Shown in pieces: positions 16,455 to 25,823 of a stretch of DNA of 64,000 bases. The translations under genes were made by a program, and so were the position numbers. The stretch is taken from the NCBI RefSeq assembly GCF_001889045.1, contig NZ_CP018155.1, forward strand, positions 1,986,001 through 2,050,000, in the 5' to 3' direction. Within the stretch, counting starts at the first letter, position 1; each line of letters begins with the position of its first letter. Source of the stretch: Tenacibaculum todarodis (GTDB lineage Bacteria; Bacteroidota; Bacteroidia; Flavobacteriales; Flavobacteriaceae). A model generated the notes under the pieces. The model was not told the origin of the DNA and did not search any database. It saw only the letters and a list, made by a program, of their open reading frames with translations.

Positions 16455-18268
16455 TATAAAATGTATTCTTTGTCTTTTTTGATGGTTATTTCTTCATTAT
16501 TCATTAAAGATTCTGCTAACGAATTTGTTTTTGGAACCTCATATTTAAAGTAGAATTTCATCGTATGAATTTTACTTTCATAAAATGTTTCTGAATATTT
16601 TTTATTAGGATTATTTAATTCACTTTTAGCATCAACAGCCATTTCTAACCACAACCAACCTAAAGTAATAATACTCATATACTCCATAAATAAATTGGCA
16701 TCTGCTAAATAACGCTCGTAGTTTCCTTTCATGGCAAAAGGCATTAAATGACCCAATACTTTTTGTGAAAGCTGTAATTTTTCTCCTAAAATAGCAGCAT
16801 ACTTTTTTAAGTCATCATCTTTAGAAGCCAACTGAATTGTTTGCATAATTTCAGCAACCAACAACTCTAATCCTTTTCCGTTTTGCATTGGCACTTTTCT
16901 GCCTAACAAATCTTGTGATTGAATTCCGGTTGTACCTTCATACAAAGCAGAAATTCTAATATCTCTATAATATTGTTGCAAAGAAAAGTCTGTACAAAAT
17001 CCGTAACCACCAAGTACTTGCAAGCCATTATCTACCGATTCTGCTCCAGCTTCCGAAGGAAACGTTTTTACAATTGGAATTATCATTTCTAACAACAAAT
17101 TGTATTTTTCTTTCTCTTCTTTTGAAGAAGTTGAATGAATAATATCGTGATATTTTGATGCTAAAAACACCAAACTTAAAGAACCTTCTGCAATTGCTTT
17201 TTGCAACAACAACATTCTTCTAACATCAGGATGTTCAATAATTAGACTCTGTTTTTCGGTCGGATTTTTCTTTCCATCCGCAGTTAACTTTCTTCCTTGA
17301 GGTCTTTCATTTGCATATTGTAACGATGCTCTATAAGCTGCCATAGTAATTGCTGCAGCACCACGACCAACAGCAATTCTTGCGCCATTCATCATTAAAA
17401 ACATTTGATTTAAACCTTTGTGTTCTTCACCAACAAGCCAACCTCTACAATCATCTGAATCTCCAAAACCTAAATGTGTGGTACAATAACCTTTTTGTCC
17501 CATTTTTTGAAAATCGGCAACTGTCATTACATCATTATATTCTAATGTTCCGTCTTCTTTTAATCTATTTTTAGGAACTACAAAAAGAGAAATTCCTTTG
17601 GTTCCTTTTGGCGCACCTTCTATTCTTGCCAAAACCAAATGCACAAAATTATCTGCGTATTGATGATCTCCACCAGAAATAAATATTTTTTGCCCGCTTA
17701 TTTTATAGAAACCTTCTTCAGTTGGAGTTGCTTTTGTTGTTATATCCGAAAGTGAACTTCCCGCTTGCGGCTCTGTTAAACACATGGTTCCTCCCCAAAC
17801 TCCAGAGAGCATATTTGGTACGTAGGTTTTCTTTAATTCTTCGGTTCCAAATTCGGTAATTAATTCTGCTGAACCTTGTGTTAAACTTGGATAACCAGGT
17901 AAATGATTGTTAGCTGCATCCATAATATAAACTGCAGCTTGTAGTGCCGAAAAAGGCATCTGCAACCCTCCATCTTCATAGTTAAAACAGGCCGAAATAA
18001 TGCCCATTTCACCAGATTGTTTCATCATTGTGCCCACTTGTTTGTGCACAATTACAGTTCCGTCTTTATGATACGCAGGATTTTCATCCATTTCTTTAAA
18101 ATATGGATACAATTCTCTGTCTGAAAACTCTTTTACAGAATCTATAAAAAGATTTAAAGATTCCATATCGTGATCTTGAAACCTTTCTGCTGTAAGTAAA
18201 TTTTCTAAATTGTGGATATCATAAAGTATGTATTTAAGTGTTTCGAGATCTACATACTTCTTTGGCAT
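16454..18268 (-). CDS. Acyl-CoA dehydrogenase, large form with C-terminal extension
   Basis: 604 residues, about 200 longer than classical acyl-CoA dehydrogenases, matching the large FadE-like group with N- and C-terminal extensions. MCLTEPQAGSSLSDITT and YKISGQKIFISGGDH lie in the middle domain; QVLGGYGFCTDFSLQQYYRDIRISALYEGTTGIQ has the catalytic Glu in YEGT. C-terminal helical domain ends near SLAESLMNNEE. Oxidises acyl-CoA to enoyl-CoA and passes electrons to ETF. First gene of the operon 13326-18268; the promoter and a palindrome lie just upstream. Confidence 0.93.
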   Translation of the reverse strand: MPKKYVDLETLKYILYDIHNLENLLTAERFQDHDMESLNLFIDSVKEFSDRELYPYFKEMDENPAYHKDGTVIVHKQVGTMMKQSGEMGIISACFNYEDGGLQMPFSALQAAVYIMDAANNHLPGYPSLTQGSAELITEFGTEELKKTYVPNMLSGVWGGTMCLTEPQAGSSLSDITTKATPTEEGFYKISGQKIFISGGDHQYADNFVHLVLARIEGAPKGTKGISLFVVPKNRLKEDGTLEYNDVMTVADFQKMGQKGYCTTHLGFGDSDDCRGWLVGEEHKGLNQMFLMMNGARIAVGRGAAAITMAAYRASLQYANERPQGRKLTADGKKNPTEKQSLIIEHPDVRRMLLLQKAIAEGSLSLVFLASKYHDIIHSTSSKEEKEKYNLLLEMIIPIVKTFPSEAGAESVDNGLQVLGGYGFCTDFSLQQYYRDIRISALYEGTTGIQSQDLLGRKVPMQNGKGLELLVAEIMQTIQLASKDDDLKKYAAILGEKLQLSQKVLGHLMPFAMKGNYERYLADANLFMEYMSIITLGWLWLEMAVDAKSELNNPNKKYSETFYESKIHTMKFYFKYEVPKTNSLAESLMNNEEITIKKDKEYIL

Positions 18269-18297
18269 AATATTTAGTTTTAAATTTGATTAGTTCT

Positions 18298-18330
18298 CAA
18301 ATATAACGAAAAATATTATGCGTGCATAAT
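18298..18330 (-). promoter_or_regulatory. Promoter of the acyl-CoA dehydrogenase operon overlapped by a palindromic operator candidate
   Basis: On the minus strand TATATTTG (18298-18305) matches the Bacteroidetes -7 consensus TAnnTTTG exactly and lies 30 nt before the ATG. A 16-bp perfect palindrome, ATTATGC-GT-GCATAAT, occupies 18315-18330, covering the spacer and the position where the -33 box would sit. This is the geometry of a repressor site. The binding protein is unknown; MarR/TetR-type dimers bind such sites. The small MerR gene at 18371 is another candidate. Confidence 0.55.
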
Positions 18331-18370
18331 AAATTAAAATGTAAGATGATTTTTTAAAAAGAAAGTAAAA

Positions 18371-18700
18371 TTAAAGTTGGTCTTTAATCTTCTGAAGTTC
18401 TGCCTTTACAGATTCTAATCTGCTAATAATTTCGTGATTATTTACAACAGTTTCAGGATTTTTCTTGAGCTTTTGTTTTGCTCCTTCTAATGTAAAACCA
18501 CGTTCTTTAACTAAATTGTAGATTAATTTGAAGTTTTCTACATCTTCTTTAGTAAACAGTCGATTACCCTTTGCATTCTTTTTTGGTTTGATAATGTCAA
18601 ACTCTTTTTCCCAAAAACGAATATGCGATGTGTTTACATCAAAAGCTTTGGCTACTTCGCCAATTTTATAATATCTCTTTTCAGGTAAATTTATATGCAT
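18371..18700 (-). CDS. Small MerR-family transcriptional regulator
   Basis: 109 residues. KRYYKIGEVAKAFDVNTSHIRFWEKEFDIIKP (8-39) is a MerR winged-helix start; the helix-turn-helix and wing end near residue 75 (RGFTLEGAKQKLKK), followed by a short coiled-coil tail (RLESVKAELQKIKDQL). No effector domain and no metal-binding cysteines, so it is a short MerR form common in Bacteroidetes, where it usually sits between an M23 peptidase gene and lemA. Here the fatty-acid cluster lies between it and lemA. Target unknown. Confidence 0.9.
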   Translation of the reverse strand: MHINLPEKRYYKIGEVAKAFDVNTSHIRFWEKEFDIIKPKKNAKGNRLFTKEDVENFKLIYNLVKERGFTLEGAKQKLKKNPETVVNNHEIISRLESVKAELQKIKDQL

Positions 18701-18735
18701 TATTCAGTATTCAGTATTCAGTATTCAGTATTCAA
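18701..18735. repeat. Five tandem heptamers (TATTCAG) directly upstream of the merR start
   Basis: Four exact copies of TATTCAG and a fifth ending in A run without interruption right up to the start codon of the MerR gene (ATG at 18698-18700 on the minus strand). On the transcript they form the ribosome-binding and leader region. A heptamer array changes length in steps of 7, so copy number could alter spacing of translation or transcription signals. Variation is not shown by one sequence. Confidence 0.9.
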
Positions 18736-18815
18736 AAATGAAAAAAAGTAAAGTGAATACATAAGAATAAATTAAACTCACCAAATTTCTTATTTCTCGT
18801 CTATAAACTCAAAAA

Positions 18816-19784
18816 TTAATCGTAAGATTGGCCTTCTTCTTCAGCAGCTTTTTGCATAGCCAAAAACTCTTCAGGAGTTAAATCTCCATAATAATAATAA
18901 ATAGGATTTAAGGGTCTATTATCTTTATGGATTTCATAATGTAAATGAGCAGAAACAGATCTTCCTGTATTACCAACATAACCAATTAAATCTCCTCTTT
19001 TTACTTTTTGACCTTTTCTTGCTTTTATTTTACTCATGTGAGCATAAATGGTAGTATAACCATAACCATGATCTATATATACAACTTTACCAAAAGTTGA
19101 ACTTCTTTTTGCATGAATAACTTTACCATTTCCTGATGCGTAAATTGGAGTACCTGTTGGAGCTGTAAAATCCATTCCATTATGCATTTTAGGGTATTTT
19201 AAAATAGGATGCATTCTCATTCCAAAACCTGATGCCATACGAGTTAAGTCTTCTTTTTTTACAGGTTGAATTGCTGGAATAGAGGCTAACATTTTTTCTT
19301 TTTCCTTAGCTAATTGTACAATTTCATCTAAAGATTTAGACTGCACCACTAACTGTTTAGACAAAACATCTACATTTTTAGTCAATTCTTTAATCATTGT
19401 AGAATTATCAAAACCTTCAAGATGTTTATATCTGTTAACTCCACCAAAACCTGCTTTACGTTGTTCTTCTGGTATTGGATTTGCTTCAAAATAAGTTCTA
19501 TAAATATTATTATCTCTTTCTTGTAACTGTCCTAAAACGTTAGAACTTTCTTCCATTCGCTTATTTAAAACTTGATATTGGAGCATTAAATTATCTAACT
19601 CATGCTTTTGTGCACGCTCATTTGGTGACATTAAGAATTGACTAAAGCCAATAAAACCGAAGAAAGCAATTAATAAAACTGCCATGAAACCAAAAATGGT
19701 TTTTCTATAAAGTACGCTTTTTTTTACTTCAATTTTACGATAAGAAAGCGTTTCTGCGTCGTAATAATATTTTACTTTTGCCAT
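18816..19784 (-). CDS. M23 family metallopeptidase, membrane-anchored
   Basis: 322 residues. Cytoplasmic N-terminus, one transmembrane helix (about 30-51), a periplasmic coiled coil (60-170), then a LytM/M23 domain. Zinc ligands His201, Asp205 (HNGMDF) and His282, with catalytic His249 and His280 (AHLHYEIH) are all present, so it should be an active DD-endopeptidase that cuts peptidoglycan cross-links. In flavobacteria this gene is regularly next to alaS and merR, as here. It is divergent from alaS. Confidence 0.93.
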   Translation of the reverse strand: MAKVKYYYDAETLSYRKIEVKKSVLYRKTIFGFMAVLLIAFFGFIGFSQFLMSPNERAQKHELDNLMLQYQVLNKRMEESSNVLGQLQERDNNIYRTYFEANPIPEEQRKAGFGGVNRYKHLEGFDNSTMIKELTKNVDVLSKQLVVQSKSLDEIVQLAKEKEKMLASIPAIQPVKKEDLTRMASGFGMRMHPILKYPKMHNGMDFTAPTGTPIYASGNGKVIHAKRSSTFGKVVYIDHGYGYTTIYAHMSKIKARKGQKVKRGDLIGYVGNTGRSVSAHLHYEIHKDNRPLNPIYYYYGDLTPEEFLAMQKAAEEEGQSYD

Positions 19785-19842
19785 ACAGCTAATTATGCTA
19801 TTTTTGTGGTTTTCTATTTGGTACGTCCAAAATGGAAACTCA

Positions 19843-19850
19843 CAAATTTA
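19843..19850 (-). promoter_or_regulatory. Probable -7 element for the M23 peptidase gene
   Basis: On the minus strand TAAATTTG fits TAnnTTTG exactly, 58 nt before the ATG. I see no good TTG box at the usual distance, so only the -7 half is supported. It lies in the divergent region shared with alaS. Confidence 0.35.
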
Positions 19851-19913
19851 CAAAATGTTTTACAACTACTTTTTTTTAGTTGTTTTTTAATGATAATTTA
19901 ACAGTTTTACTGT

Positions 19914-22532
19914 ATGAAATCTCAAGAAGTAAGAGCAAAATTTTTAGACTTTTTTAAAGAAAAATCGCACTTAATAGTACCATCAGCACCAATGGTTACT
20001 AAAGATGATCCAACATTAATGTTTGTAAATTCTGGAATGGCGCCTTTTAAGGAATATTTCTTAGGAAATGGAACTCCAAAAAATAATAGAATTTCAGATT
20101 CTCAAAAGTGTTTACGTGTTTCTGGTAAACATAACGATTTAGAAGAAGTTGGTTATGACACCTATCATCATACGCTTTTTGAAATGTTAGGAAACTGGTC
20201 TTTTGGAGATTACTTTAAAAAAGAAGCTATTGCTTGGGCTTGGGAATTATTGACTGAAGTTTACGGTATAGATAAAGATATTTTATACGTTACTGTTTTT
20301 GAAGGAAGCGATGATGCTGACAATCTAAAAATGGATCAAGAAGCGTATGATCTTTGGAAAGAATTAATTCCGGAAGACAGAATTCTTATGGGAAATAAGA
20401 AAGATAATTTCTGGGAAATGGGAGAACAAGGACCTTGTGGACCGTGTTCAGAAATTCATATAGATATTAGAACTCCTGAAGAAAAAGCAAAAGTAGATGG
20501 TAAAACTTTAGTAAATGAAGATCATCCGCAGGTTGTAGAAATTTGGAACTTAGTTTTTATGCAATACAACCGTAAAGCAAACGGTTCTTTAGAAGGCTTA
20601 CCAAATAAACATATTGATACAGGAATGGGTTTTGAGCGTTTGTGTATGGTTTTACAAGATGTAAAATCTAATTATGACACTGATGTTTTTACACCAATTA
20701 TTCGTGAAATTGAAACAATTACTAATACTGAATACAATAAAGGTGAAAAAACTGATATTGCAATTCGTGTAATTTCAGATCACGTAAGAGCTGTAGCATT
20801 TTCTATTGCAGATGGTCAATTACCAAGTAATAATGGTGCTGGTTATGTAATTAGAAGAATTTTACGACGTGCCGTTCGTTACGGATTTACATTCTTAAAT
20901 AAAAAAGAACCTTTTATATATCGATTAGTTGATGTTTTAAGCAAAAAAATGGGAACAGCTTTCCCAGAGTTAAAAGCACAAAAACAACTTATAGAAAACG
21001 TAATAAAAGAAGAAGAAACTTCTTTTTTAAGGACTTTAGATCAAGGACTACTATTATTAGATAAAATTATTTCTAAGACAGATTCAAAAGAAATTTCAGG
21101 AGAAAAAGTTTTCGAACTTAAAGATACGTATGGTTTTCCTGAAGATTTAACGGATTTAATTCTTCGTGAAAAAGGTTATACGTATAATAGCGAAGAATTT
21201 AACCAAAAACTTAAAGAGCAAAAAGAAAGAGGAAAACAAGCATCTCAAGTTAAATCTGATGATTGGACAATCTTACATCATGATGAAGTTGAAGAATTTA
21301 TTGGATATGATACTTTAGAAGCGCATGTAAAAATTACGCGCTATCGTAAAGTTGTTTCTAAAAAAGATGGTGAAATGTATCAACTTGTTTTTAATATAAC
21401 TCCATTTTATCCAGAAGGCGGTGGTCAAGTTGGTGATAAAGGGTATTTGGAAGATGAGCATGGTGATGTAGTTTATATATTAGATACAAAAAAGGAGAAT
21501 AATGTAATTATTCATTTTGCAAAAAACTTACCTAAACATAAAGACGAAGTATTAAAAGTAGTAGTTGATGCAAAACAACGATACAGAACAGAATGCAACC
21601 ATACTGCAACGCACTTATTACACCAAGCATTAAGAGAAGTTTTAGGTGAACATGTAGAGCAAAAAGGCTCTGCTGTTCATTCTAAATATTTACGATTCGA
21701 TTTTTCTCATTTTTCTAAAGTAACTTCAGAGCAATTAACAGAAGTAGAAAATTTTGTAAACAGAAGAATTGAAGGAAAACTCCCGTTTGAAGAAAATAGA
21801 AGTGTACCCATGGAAAAGGCAATTGAAGAAGGTGCAATGGCATTGTTTGGTGAGAAATATGGAGATTCAGTTAGAACAGTAAGGTTTGGGCAATCTATTG
21901 AATTATGTGGAGGAACTCACGTACAAAACACGGGAGACATATGGCATTTTAAAATTAAATCTGAAGGCGCAGTTGCTTCAGGAATTAGAAGAATTGAGGC
22001 AATCACAAACGATGCTGTAAAAGATTTTTATACTGAAAACAACAAAGCTTTACATGAAGTAAAAGGACTATTGAATAATACAAAAGATCCTATAAAAGCT
22101 GTCCAGAAACTTCAAGATGAGAATGTTTCTTTACAAAAGCAAATTGAATCGTTATTAAAGGACAAGGCAAATAACATGAAAATTGAAATTAAGAATCAAC
22201 TCCAAGAAATAAATGGGGTTCGATTTTTATCAAAAAAAATAGATTTAGATCAGAATAGTATTAAAAACTTAATGTTTGAACTTGGACAAGAATATAAAAA
22301 TTTATTTTTATTCTTTGCTACTTCAGACTCTCCACAAAAAGCAATGTTAACTTGTTATATTTCTAAAGAATTAACAACAGAACGTGGTTATGATGCTGGT
22401 CAAGTTGTTAGAGAATTAGGGAAAGCTATTCACGGTGGTGGTGGTGGACAATCTTTCTTTGCAACTGCAGGTGGTAAAAATCCTGGCGGAATTCCAAAAG
22501 TATTAGAACGCGCTAAAGATTATTTAGTTTAA
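19914..22532 (+). CDS. alaS: Alanine--tRNA ligase
   Basis: 872 residues, normal length. N-terminal catalytic core begins [19 protein letters not shown] and [15 protein letters not shown]; the editing domain has [11 protein letters not shown] and the zinc motif CGGTHV ([15 protein letters not shown]); the C-Ala region ends with [20 protein letters not shown]. It charges tRNA-Ala and clears mischarged Ser or Gly. It is transcribed alone: divergent from the M23 gene and closed by a hairpin terminator at 22557. Confidence 0.98.
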   Translation: MKSQEVRAKFLDFFKEKSHLIVPSAPMVTKDDPTLMFVNSGMAPFKEYFLGNGTPKNNRISDSQKCLRVSGKHNDLEEVGYDTYHHTLFEMLGNWSFGDYFKKEAIAWAWELLTEVYGIDKDILYVTVFEGSDDADNLKMDQEAYDLWKELIPEDRILMGNKKDNFWEMGEQGPCGPCSEIHIDIRTPEEKAKVDGKTLVNEDHPQVVEIWNLVFMQYNRKANGSLEGLPNKHIDTGMGFERLCMVLQDVKSNYDTDVFTPIIREIETITNTEYNKGEKTDIAIRVISDHVRAVAFSIADGQLPSNNGAGYVIRRILRRAVRYGFTFLNKKEPFIYRLVDVLSKKMGTAFPELKAQKQLIENVIKEEETSFLRTLDQGLLLLDKIISKTDSKEISGEKVFELKDTYGFPEDLTDLILREKGYTYNSEEFNQKLKEQKERGKQASQVKSDDWTILHHDEVEEFIGYDTLEAHVKITRYRKVVSKKDGEMYQLVFNITPFYPEGGGQVGDKGYLEDEHGDVVYILDTKKENNVIIHFAKNLPKHKDEVLKVVVDAKQRYRTECNHTATHLLHQALREVLGEHVEQKGSAVHSKYLRFDFSHFSKVTSEQLTEVENFVNRRIEGKLPFEENRSVPMEKAIEEGAMALFGEKYGDSVRTVRFGQSIELCGGTHVQNTGDIWHFKIKSEGAVASGIRRIEAITNDAVKDFYTENNKALHEVKGLLNNTKDPIKAVQKLQDENVSLQKQIESLLKDKANNMKIEIKNQLQEINGVRFLSKKIDLDQNSIKNLMFELGQEYKNLFLFFATSDSPQKAMLTCYISKELTTERGYDAGQVVRELGKAIHGGGGGQSFFATAGGKNPGGIPKVLERAKDYLV

Positions 22533-22556
22533 AAAACTACAAAGTGTAAAAGCTAC

Positions 22557-22592
22557 AAAGGCTCAAAGATTTATTTCTTTGAGCCTTTTTTT
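22557..22592. terminator. Bidirectional terminator between alaS and the photolyase gene
   Basis: AAAGGCTCAAAGA pairs with TCTTTGAGCCTTT around a six-base loop TTTATT, with a T-run on the + strand and A-run on the other side, so it can end transcripts from both convergent genes. The photolyase stop codon overlaps its right edge. Confidence 0.85.
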
Positions 22593-23877
22593 ATTGCAAC
22601 GCCTTTTTATAGGTAGAAATAGCCCTTTCTCTAGCAAACTTATGTTCTACCATTGGTTGTGGATAGGTTAATTCATCAAAATCTAAAATCCACTTTCTAA
22701 TATATTGTAAATCTTTGTCGAACTTTTTTAATTGAGATTCTGGATTAAAAACTCTAAAATATGGAGCAGCATCACATCCTGTTCCTGCTGCCCATTGCCA
22801 ATTTCCGTTATTAGCCGATAGCTCATAATCTAATAACTTTTCTGCAAAATAAGCTTCGCCCCAACGCCAATCAATTAATAAATGTTTACATAAAAATCCT
22901 GCGGTAATCATACGTACACGATTGTGCATATAACCAGTTTTATTAAGCTCTCGCATACCTGCATCTACCATTGGATAACCTGTTTCTCCTTTGCACCATT
23001 TTTTAAATTCAGCTTCATTATTTCTCCAAGGAATTGCATCATATTTTTGGCGAAAATTATTGGTAACTACTTTCGGAAAATGAAATAGAATTTGCATGAA
23101 AAATTCACGCCAAATTAATTCATTTAAAAAAGTAGCATTTGTTTTTAACGCAAATTGAACCATTTTACGAACACTTACTAATCCAAAGCGGAAATAAGGT
23201 GATAAATACGATGTTTTATCTTGAAAAGGGTAATCTCTAATTTCATCGTAATTTTCTAAGTTCAATAAATTGTACGGCTTTACTTTTATAACACTCTCTT
23301 CAAAACCTATTGATTGTAATGAAGGAAAATCTACAGAAAATTGATGAAAACTTGAAAAATTTATAGGATATTCTTTGGTATCAATCTCACTATTAAAACC
23401 TTGTAACCACTTGTTTTTATAAGGTGTATAAACAGTGTATGGCAATCCGTCATTTTTGGTTACTTCATTTTCTTCAAAAATAACTTGATCTTTATAACTA
23501 TAGAATTCAATATTGTTTGAAGTTAAAAACGCTTTAACTTCTTGATCTCTTTTTATAGCATACGGTTCATAATCTTTATTTGTATAAACAGCTGAAATAT
23601 CAAATTCAGAAATTAAACTTTTCCAGACCTCTATTGGATTTCCTTTTTTAACCAATAACGACGAACCTTCACTTTTTAATTGCCCATCTAGCTTTGACAA
23701 AGTTGAATAAATAAAAGAAACTCGTGCATCATCTTTTGATAATCTATCTAAAATTTCTTCGTCAAAAATAAAAACAGGCAGTACTTTATTGCTGGATTTT
23801 AACGCATTAAACAATGCTACATTATCTTCTAAACGTAAATCTCTACGATACCAAAAAACAGAAACTTTATTTGCCAT
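22591..23877 (-). CDS. phr: Deoxyribodipyrimidine photolyase (class I / cryptochrome family)
   Basis: 428 residues, short for a class I photolyase but complete. Starts SVFWYRRDLRLEDN (antenna-binding alpha/beta domain), contains ELIWREFFMQILFHFP and the FAD-binding core MRELNKTGYMHNRVRMI, LLIDWRWGEAYF, LDYELSANNGNWQWAAGTG and FNPESQLKKFD. Repairs cyclobutane pyrimidine dimers with blue light, using FAD. Last of the 17 genes of the light-response operon; its start overlaps the SRPBCC gene by 11 nt. A CPD role is favoured over a pure photoreceptor, judging from neighbours and motif fit. Confidence 0.93.
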   Translation of the reverse strand: MANKVSVFWYRRDLRLEDNVALFNALKSSNKVLPVFIFDEEILDRLSKDDARVSFIYSTLSKLDGQLKSEGSSLLVKKGNPIEVWKSLISEFDISAVYTNKDYEPYAIKRDQEVKAFLTSNNIEFYSYKDQVIFEENEVTKNDGLPYTVYTPYKNKWLQGFNSEIDTKEYPINFSSFHQFSVDFPSLQSIGFEESVIKVKPYNLLNLENYDEIRDYPFQDKTSYLSPYFRFGLVSVRKMVQFALKTNATFLNELIWREFFMQILFHFPKVVTNNFRQKYDAIPWRNNEAEFKKWCKGETGYPMVDAGMRELNKTGYMHNRVRMITAGFLCKHLLIDWRWGEAYFAEKLLDYELSANNGNWQWAAGTGCDAAPYFRVFNPESQLKKFDKDLQYIRKWILDFDELTYPQPMVEHKFARERAISTYKKALQ

Positions 23878-24352
23878 TAAATAGTTTTTCTAATGTTATA
23901 AATCTATAATTAAAAATAGTGTTTAATTGTTTTTTAATAAATACACTTTGTGCTAAATGTCCTAAAAACCCAAACGGAATTTTATACGATATTTTATCTT
24001 TCATTAATGTATTCCCGTTCGTTAATTCTTCAAACCAATGCTCATGATGCCACATTTTATAAGGCCCAAAACGTTGTTCATCTATAAAAAAAGCTTGTTC
24101 TTTAACTTGAGTTATTTCTGTAACCCAATTTGTTTTAATAAATGGAATTGGAGATACTTTATAAGTAATTATTTGTCCTTGATAGGCTTTTTTATCTACT
24201 TGTGAAGTGATATTAAATCCCATTTTGGGTGGCGTTATTTTTGCTAAATTTTCTGGGGACGAAAAATAATCCCAAGCTTTTTCTATCGATATATTTAGTT
24301 CTTGTTGGGTTTTTAACGTATAAATACCGGAATGTTTTTTAAAGTTTATCAT
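23867..24352 (-). CDS. SRPBCC family protein (photolyase-associated)
   Basis: 161 residues. LKTQQELNISIEKAWDYFSSPENLAKITPPKMGFNI opens an SRPBCC/START-like fold, followed by WVTEITQV, FGPYKMWHHEHWFEE and MKDKISYKIPFGFLGHLAQ. These proteins bind hydrophobic ligands. The group is often mislabelled as a cell division inhibitor, and regularly sits next to photolyase genes, as here. No signal peptide. The ligand is unknown; a chromophore or lipid is possible (inference). Confidence 0.85.
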   Translation of the reverse strand: MINFKKHSGIYTLKTQQELNISIEKAWDYFSSPENLAKITPPKMGFNITSQVDKKAYQGQIITYKVSPIPFIKTNWVTEITQVKEQAFFIDEQRFGPYKMWHHEHWFEELTNGNTLMKDKISYKIPFGFLGHLAQSVFIKKQLNTIFNYRFITLEKLFNGK

Positions 24353-24366
24353 CTATAAAAATCTGC

Positions 24367-24897
24367 TTATTTAAGTACTATTTTTTCTATTTCTAATTTA
24401 AACGCTTCGTTCTTTTTATTACCTACTAAAATGGCAATTTCTTTAATTGTGTTTGATGAAAAGTTATCTTTATTTAATTTATTTCCTCTAAAAGAAGGAA
24501 AAAAACTGTTTAAAGGTAATTCTATTGTTTGCCAAGATGTTGTTGTTTGAAATGTTTGAATATACCAATAACGTTGATTTTTACTTGATTTTATTCTAAA
24601 TTGATACATTTTACCATCACCTTTTAACTTGATAACAATTTTAGATTTTTTGTCATCAATCATTAGGTCAACTGGCAACCGTGTCATAGCAAACCCTCCA
24701 TTATTATCTAAAGAAACAGTTCCTGAAAAAACACCATTTCCTTCAGTATTGAGTGTCATTTTAGAAGTAGATAAACCACCCATAACATCATCATTGGTAA
24801 TTAACCACTTATTTATATCTGCGTTTTTATTAAAATTAAAGACCATTATTTCTGAAGTAAAAAAAGTAATTAGTAAAAGATGTAAGAGCGTTTTCAT
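24367..24897 (-). CDS. CIA30 family protein with signal peptide
   Basis: 176 residues. A short hydrophobic N-terminus (TLLHLLLITFFTSE) then WLITNDDVMGGLSTSKM, SGTVSLDNNGGFAMTRLP, MYQFRIKSSKNQRYWYIQTF and WQTIELPLNSFFPSFRG, the conserved CIA30/NDUFAF1 carbohydrate-binding-like fold. In mitochondria the homologue aids complex I assembly, but the bacterial members near photolyases have unknown function. Two nt from the SDR upstream and 14 nt from the SRPBCC gene, clearly in the operon. Confidence 0.85.
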   Translation of the reverse strand: MKTLLHLLLITFFTSEIMVFNFNKNADINKWLITNDDVMGGLSTSKMTLNTEGNGVFSGTVSLDNNGGFAMTRLPVDLMIDDKKSKIVIKLKGDGKMYQFRIKSSKNQRYWYIQTFQTTTSWQTIELPLNSFFPSFRGNKLNKDNFSSNTIKEIAILVGNKKNEAFKLEIEKIVLK

Positions 24898-24899
24898 TC

Positions 24900-25577
24900 T
24901 TATAATTTTAACGACACAATTCCTGCATCTATTGGAAAAACTTGTCCTGATATTGCAGATGCGTGATCAGACAATAAATAGGTTGATAAACTTGCAACTT
25001 CTTCTGCTTTTAAAATTTTTTTAAGAGGATGACGTTCTTTCATATTTTCACGCTGTTTGTCATTTCTTAATAATTTTTCAGCCAACAAAGTATCTGTAAC
25101 TGTTGGCGCAATACAATTAAACCTAACTTTTGTAGCAAATTCTCCTGCTAAAGATTTTACTAAGCCTTCTACAGCAGATTTACTTGCAGAAACACTAGCG
25201 TGAAATGGCATTCCCATTTTAGTTGCTACAGAACTAAAAAAGACTGCACTTCCGTTATTATTTTTTAATGGATTGATATACTTCTGAATAACTTTTACAG
25301 CGCCAATAACATTAATTTCAAAATCTTCACGAAAATCATTAATTTTTAAACGCCCAATTGGCTTTAAATTTATACTTCCTGGACAATAAACGAGCCCGTT
25401 AAGCACTTCTATCTCTGGTAAATTATCCTTTAAAACATCTAAAGAATAATGAGTTACATTAACATGATCTTCAATTCTATTTCTGCTAAAATTAATAATC
25501 TTGTGCGTATCTTTTAAAGCATTAACAATAGCTTTACCAATACCTCTACTTCCTCCTACTACCAAAATTGTTTTCAT
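24900..25577 (-). CDS. Divergent SDR family protein lacking the catalytic tyrosine
   Basis: 225 residues. Cofactor loop VGGSRGIGKA (7-16), Ser115/Ser116 in FFSSVA and Lys133 in SASK are conserved, but the position of catalytic Tyr (four before Lys) is Val129 in SVSASK. Either catalysis uses another group or the protein binds nucleotide without classical SDR chemistry. The missing Tyr is read directly from the sequence. C-terminus GQVFPIDAGIVSLKL. It is in the middle of the light operon, six nt after the 79-aa gene and two nt before CIA30. Confidence 0.88.
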   Translation of the reverse strand: MKTILVVGGSRGIGKAIVNALKDTHKIINFSRNRIEDHVNVTHYSLDVLKDNLPEIEVLNGLVYCPGSINLKPIGRLKINDFREDFEINVIGAVKVIQKYINPLKNNNGSAVFFSSVATKMGMPFHASVSASKSAVEGLVKSLAGEFATKVRFNCIAPTVTDTLLAEKLLRNDKQRENMKERHPLKKILKAEEVASLSTYLLSDHASAISGQVFPIDAGIVSLKL

Positions 25578-25583
25578 AAATTA

Positions 25584-25823
25584 TTAATTTGCTGTTAATC
25601 TACCTTTTAATCTTAGCTCTAATTTTCTTTTAATCACTGTAATTCTTTTCATAACATCCATTAAAGTGTCTTCTTTTGTCTTTTTATAAATTTCATTAAT
25701 TGATAAGACAATTTCTTTTGCAGTACGCGCAGCAATTATCTTTTCATTTCTGGTTCTAAATGATTTATAATTCACTTCAAAATCTAACGCTTGCTCTACT
25801 AACTTTTTCCTATTTTTTTTCAT
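25584..25823 (-). CDS. Small basic helical protein of the light operon (unknown)
   Basis: 79 residues, 30% Lys/Arg, predicted mostly helical (KLVEQALDFEVNYKSFRTRNEKIIAARTAKEIVLSI, then MKRITVIKRKLELRLKG). No signal peptide or known motif recognised. It overlaps the TIGR03643-type gene by four bases (ATGA), so translation is coupled and the two products may act together, possibly on nucleic acid given their charge (inference). Confidence 0.75.
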   Translation of the reverse strand: MKKNRKKLVEQALDFEVNYKSFRTRNEKIIAARTAKEIVLSINEIYKKTKEDTLMDVMKRITVIKRKLELRLKGRLTAN

